From contig JAGWAK010000087.1 of NCBI GenBank assembly GCA_021296435.1, positions 1 to 10,006 of the forward strand: DNA of 10,006 nt. Direction: 5' to 3'. The notes beneath the pieces were generated by a model, which had not been told where the DNA came from, ran no database searches, and saw only the letters and a program-made list of their open reading frames with translations. This DNA is from Acidimicrobiia bacterium. GTDB lineage: Bacteria; Actinomycetota; Acidimicrobiia; Acidimicrobiales; CATQHL01. Made by a program: the position numbers and the translations under genes. Position 1 is the stretch's first letter. Each line of letters begins with the position of its first letter. Below are positions 6,989-10,006 of the stretch, in pieces.

Positions 6989-8101
6989 TCAGAGATGCGT
7001 GGGCAGGTCCTCCAGGGGCACCAGTTGCGCTTCGGGGGTGTCGATGTCGCCCTCGGGGAGCATGAATCGCCAGAAGGCGATGCCGAACGGGCGGCCCTCG
7101 GTGTCGAGCCAGTTTCCGGTTCCGGGGTCGGTGTGGGAGATGACGGCGGTGAACCGTCCGTCGGCGTCGGCGACCGTCTGGGCCCGGTTGAGCGAGATCG
7201 ACCGGGTTGTGTAGTCCAGCGTCTGCAGGTGACGGTTCCACAGGCACACGTTGGCGTAGCGGCAGCGGGGCCAGCGGGCGCGGATCACCAGCGCCTCGTC
7301 GGGGCCGACCACGAAGGGGGCCATGGCATAGGCGGCGTCGAGAGCGGCCAGGCCCAAGTCGCCGGGCTCGCCGGGGGTGGGGAACTCGTTGGGCACCAGG
7401 GAGATCCACGAGCGGGGCTCGCCCTGGGCGATCGGGGGGCGGTCCACGGTGAGCTCGCGCACGAAGGCGGCGACCCGCCGGATACCGGCGCTGACGGTGG
7501 CGTCGGACGGCCGGGGCGGCGGTGCGCCGCCGATCACCTCGATTCCCATCGTCGGGACCCGGGCCGGGTCGGCCGCCGCGTACCTGGGGTCCTCGAAGTA
7601 GTGCCGGGTGCTGATCGAGCCTGCCCCGGGGGGCAGGGCCAGCCAGTTGCGCTCCCGGTGCTCACCGCCCAGGGTGATCTCGAAGCGGCCAGCGGCGTCG
7701 ACGTCGAGCGACGTGTCGTTGATCACCCCCACCACCTGGTTGTCCATCGACCCCCAGGCGGCGCCCGATTCGACGGTGATCGACACGTAGGCGGCACCCT
7801 TGGTCTCGCCGCGAATCCGGTAGGCGTGATCGGCCGAGACGGGGGCGTCGAAGTAGATGGCGTCGGGGTTGTCGCCGAGGACCTTGCGCTCGGGAGCGAC
7901 GATGCGACGGAACCGGGGTGCGGCCGGATCGCGCTCGAACAGCCCCACCAGCCCCCACTGCAGGTAGTGCATGAGGGCCCGATGAGCCTCGACGGCGTCG
8001 TCGGTCGTGTGCAGGTTCCACTCGGGTGACACCCAGCGCTCGTCGGCCTCTTGCAGAACCTCGATCAGCTCCCCGAGAGCCCGGCGGGATTCGGTGTCCA
8101 T
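6989..8101 (-). CDS. DUF1214 domain-containing protein
   Basis: This 370-residue protein has no signal peptide or membrane segment. The N-terminal 60 residues are helical. From about 65 onward the sequence fits DUF1214-type proteins: NPDAIYFDAPV (78-88), YRIRG, YVSITVESG, and the hallmark YANVCLWNRHLQTLDY (282-297) followed by SLNRAQ and NWLDTEGRPFG (330-340). The biochemical function of DUF1214 is not established. The gene starts at ATG 8101, only 10 bases after the stop of the sulfotransferase gene, with a weak ribosome site (GAGGG 14 bases away), so the two are probably translated from one message. That tight pairing suggests a joint function, perhaps on a sulfated or lipid-like substrate; this part is inference. 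Confidence 0.85.
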   Translation of the reverse strand: MDTESRRALGELIEVLQEADERWVSPEWNLHTTDDAVEAHRALMHYLQWGLVGLFERDPAAPRFRRIVAPERKVLGDNPDAIYFDAPVSADHAYRIRGETKGAAYVSITVESGAAWGSMDNQVVGVINDTSLDVDAAGRFEITLGGEHRERNWLALPPGAGSISTRHYFEDPRYAAADPARVPTMGIEVIGGAPPPRPSDATVSAGIRRVAAFVRELTVDRPPIAQGEPRSWISLVPNEFPTPGEPGDLGLAALDAAYAMAPFVVGPDEALVIRARWPRCRYANVCLWNRHLQTLDYTTRSISLNRAQTVADADGRFTAVISHTDPGTGNWLDTEGRPFGIAFWRFMLPEGDIDTPEAQLVPLEDLPTHL

Positions 8102-8111
8102 CGGGTCGGAC

Positions 8112-9350
<1,239 letters not shown>

Positions 9351-9385
9351 AGGGCGGTCAAAGTACCAGAGCGCCCCGACCGCAG

Positions 9386-9393
9386 ACCTCCTT
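9386..9393 (-). promoter_or_regulatory. Shine-Dalgarno-like AAGGAGGT without a well-spaced start codon
   Basis: On the minus strand this is a near-perfect anti-16S match, 35 bases before the ATG at 9350. The sulfotransferase frame is open from a TGA overlapping this site through to that ATG but contains no ATG, GTG or TTG. Either the annotated start is served by another signal, or a base error has removed the true start near 9375-9380. Confidence 0.4.
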
Positions 9394-9528
9394 CAGGTCA
9401 GCGCCAGACCTCGTTTGTCTCGGAAGCCCTGCAGAGAGCCCGGGTTGGGCGCCGGGATCGCCTGCGTTTGCTGACGGACGGGGTGGAGCGCCTACCTCGT
9501 CTCGGTCCCGGAGTATAATGCAATACAC

Positions 9529-9543
9529 ATACCAAACTGGTAT
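9529..9543. promoter_or_regulatory. Inverted-repeat operator overlapping the antitoxin promoter
   Basis: ATACCA-AAC-TGGTAT is a perfect 6-base inverted repeat whose right arm contains the extended -10 element. A further half-site, AGTATA at 9512-9517, is the complement of TATACT at 9541-9546. RHH antitoxins usually bind such palindromes with their N-terminal beta-strand and repress their own promoter, so this is the likely autoregulation site. Confidence 0.55.
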
Positions 9544-9546
9544 ACT
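9538..9546 (+). promoter_or_regulatory. Extended -10 promoter of the antitoxin gene, probably leaderless
   Basis: TGGTATACT is an extended -10 element (TG-n-TATACT). Its last base is 6 bases before the GTG at 9553, which places the expected transcription start at the start codon itself. No Shine-Dalgarno sequence precedes the GTG. Together these suggest a leaderless mRNA, common in actinobacteria. Confidence 0.55.
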
Positions 9547-9552
9547 TAGCGC

Positions 9553-9801
9553 GTGATCCAGATCGCTGTGCGACTCGACGACGAACTCGTGGCCCAGGTC
9601 GACCAGCTCGTGCAAATTGGTCTCGTCGACTCACGCTCGCAGGCGGTGCGCGAGGGTCTGCGGGCACTTGTGGATCAGCGGCGGCGGCGCGCGGTGGCCG
9701 AGGCGATCGTGGAGGGATATCGCCGGCTCCCCCAGACCGATGAGGACATCGCCTGGAGCGACGAGGCGACAGCCGCCATGATCGCCGAGGAGCCTTGGTG
9801 A
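9553..9801 (+). CDS. Ribbon-helix-helix antitoxin of a MazEF-type module
   Basis: This 82-residue protein starts with a beta-strand, IQIAVRLDDELVAQVDQLV, followed by a turn, then SRSQAVREGLRALVDQRR, which is the ribbon-helix-helix (MetJ/Arc) DNA-binding pattern over residues 2-44. The tail is an acidic, tryptophan-containing segment (TDEDIAWSDEATAAMIAEEPW begins near 62) that would be expected to wrap the toxin. The start is GTG at 9553, because the strand begins immediately and an extended -10 lies just upstream. The gene overlaps the toxin gene by GTGA, so the two are translationally coupled. It probably represses its own promoter through the inverted repeat at 9529-9543. The family is commonly labelled a CopG-family or MazE-like antitoxin. 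Confidence 0.85.
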   Translation: MIQIAVRLDDELVAQVDQLVQIGLVDSRSQAVREGLRALVDQRRRRAVAEAIVEGYRRLPQTDEDIAWSDEATAAMIAEEPW

Positions 9802-10006
9802 CACCCGCCCAGGGCGACATCTGGTGGGCCGAGGCCGAGGACCGGCGGCGACCGGTGCTGGTCGTCACCCGGAATGAAGCCATCCCCGTGCTGACCAGGA
9901 TCCTGGTCGCCCCCGTGACCCGCACCGTGCGAGATATCCCCACCGAGGTGCCTCTCGACACCGATGATGGTCTGCCTCAGTCCTGCGCGGCGTCTCTCGA
10001 CAACCT
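9798..10006 (+). CDS. MazF-family (PemK-like) mRNA interferase toxin, C-terminus missing
   Basis: Sixty-nine codons are present before the window ends. The start is GTG at 9798, overlapping the antitoxin stop by 4 bases. The translation opens TPAQGDIWWAEAEDRRRPV, then LVVTR, then LVAPVTRTVRDIPTEV, and DGLPQSCAASLDN. These match the MazF/PemK/Kid beta-barrel: G-D-I-W near the start, R-P-V-L-V with the conserved basic residue before the strand, the V-A-P-x-T strand, the P-T-E-V turn, and the 'D-G-L...S' segment before the missing C-terminal helix. Such toxins cut single-stranded RNA at short sequences. The cleavage site cannot be predicted from the part seen. The paired RHH antitoxin supports the assignment. 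Confidence 0.87.
   Translation, partial: MTPAQGDIWWAEAEDRRRPVLVVTRNEAIPVLTRILVAPVTRTVRDIPTEVPLDTDDGLPQSCAASLDN

Larger units (their letters stand above)
9351..9552. promoter_or_regulatory. Divergent intergenic region between the sulfotransferase and the toxin-antitoxin module
   Basis: This 202-base region is the largest non-coding stretch and separates the minus-strand block from the plus-strand module. Most of it is GC-rich, but bases 9512-9547 form a sharply AT-rich island with promoter-like hexamers on both strands: TATACT at 9541-9546 and TATAAT at 9514-9519 on the plus strand, and TATACT at 9517-9512 on the minus strand. No -35 element close to consensus could be placed. It probably holds the promoters of both the toxin-antitoxin pair and the sulfotransferase. 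Confidence 0.6.

Noticed and set aside
6716..8029. Plus-strand open frame of 437 codons, and the one at 8007-9059
   Set aside because: Both are antisense to the CodA-like, DUF1214 and sulfotransferase genes, with repetitive Gly/Val/His-rich translations and no recognisable domain.
9514..9519. Plus-strand TATAAT as the main antitoxin promoter
   Set aside because: The hexamer is perfect, but no matching -35 is found at 16-18 bases and the resulting leader would have no ribosome site. The extended -10 at 9538-9546 fits better. It is kept only as an alternative.
9398..9961. Minus-strand open frame of 187 codons overlapping the toxin-antitoxin module
   Set aside because: The translation is Arg/Ser/Pro-rich without family features and lies opposite the well-supported RHH-MazF pair.

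Overview
This is a strongly GC-rich segment of bacterial chromosome. Actinobacteria, possibly Acidimicrobiia, are the best guess: the window combines an F420-type luciferase-like (LLM) oxidoreductase, a DUF1214 protein beside a PAPS-type sulfotransferase, GTG starts with 4-base GTGA overlaps, and a probable leaderless promoter. SAR202-type Chloroflexota, which carry similar collections of amidohydrolases and LLM enzymes, cannot be excluded. The lineage is inferred from gene content; there is no rRNA or other marker here.

The first 9.35 kb is read entirely on the minus strand, so transcription runs from high to low coordinates. In that order it holds: a sulfotransferase (interrupted by an 80-base G-rich tract), a DUF1214 protein, a cytosine-deaminase-like amidohydrolase, a VOC/glyoxalase-fold protein, an ATZ/TRZ-type amidohydrolase, an LLM flavin oxidoreductase (broken by a one-base frameshift), an octopine/nopaline-dehydrogenase-family protein, a second ATZ/TRZ-type amidohydrolase, and the first 25 codons of a probable acyl-CoA synthetase that leaves the window at base 1. 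Gaps are short (a 4-base overlap up to 132 bases) and most starts have a clear Shine-Dalgarno sequence.

The block at 1-6897 looks like a catabolic cassette. Three amidohydrolases of two subfamilies could hydrolyse or deaminate cyclic amides, amidines or N-heterocycles. The LLM enzyme could oxidise the substrate or product, the opine-type dehydrogenase could act on an amino-acid-like intermediate, the VOC protein could isomerise or cleave an intermediate, and the acyl-CoA ligase could activate the resulting acid. The substrate cannot be read from sequence. Several active-site positions in the CodA-like and VOC proteins differ from the textbook enzymes.

At the right end, reading on the plus strand, is a two-gene toxin-antitoxin module: an 82-residue ribbon-helix-helix antitoxin and a MazF-family toxin that runs off the window. 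They overlap by GTGA. An AT-rich island just upstream holds an extended -10 promoter overlapped by an inverted repeat. It places the predicted transcription start on the antitoxin GTG codon, which suggests a leaderless, autoregulated mRNA. No tRNA, rRNA, CRISPR array or insertion sequence was seen.

Two features suggest draft-quality sequence: the G tract at 8865-8944, which turns a conserved sulfotransferase segment into polyproline, and the single-base frameshift in the LLM gene near 2750.
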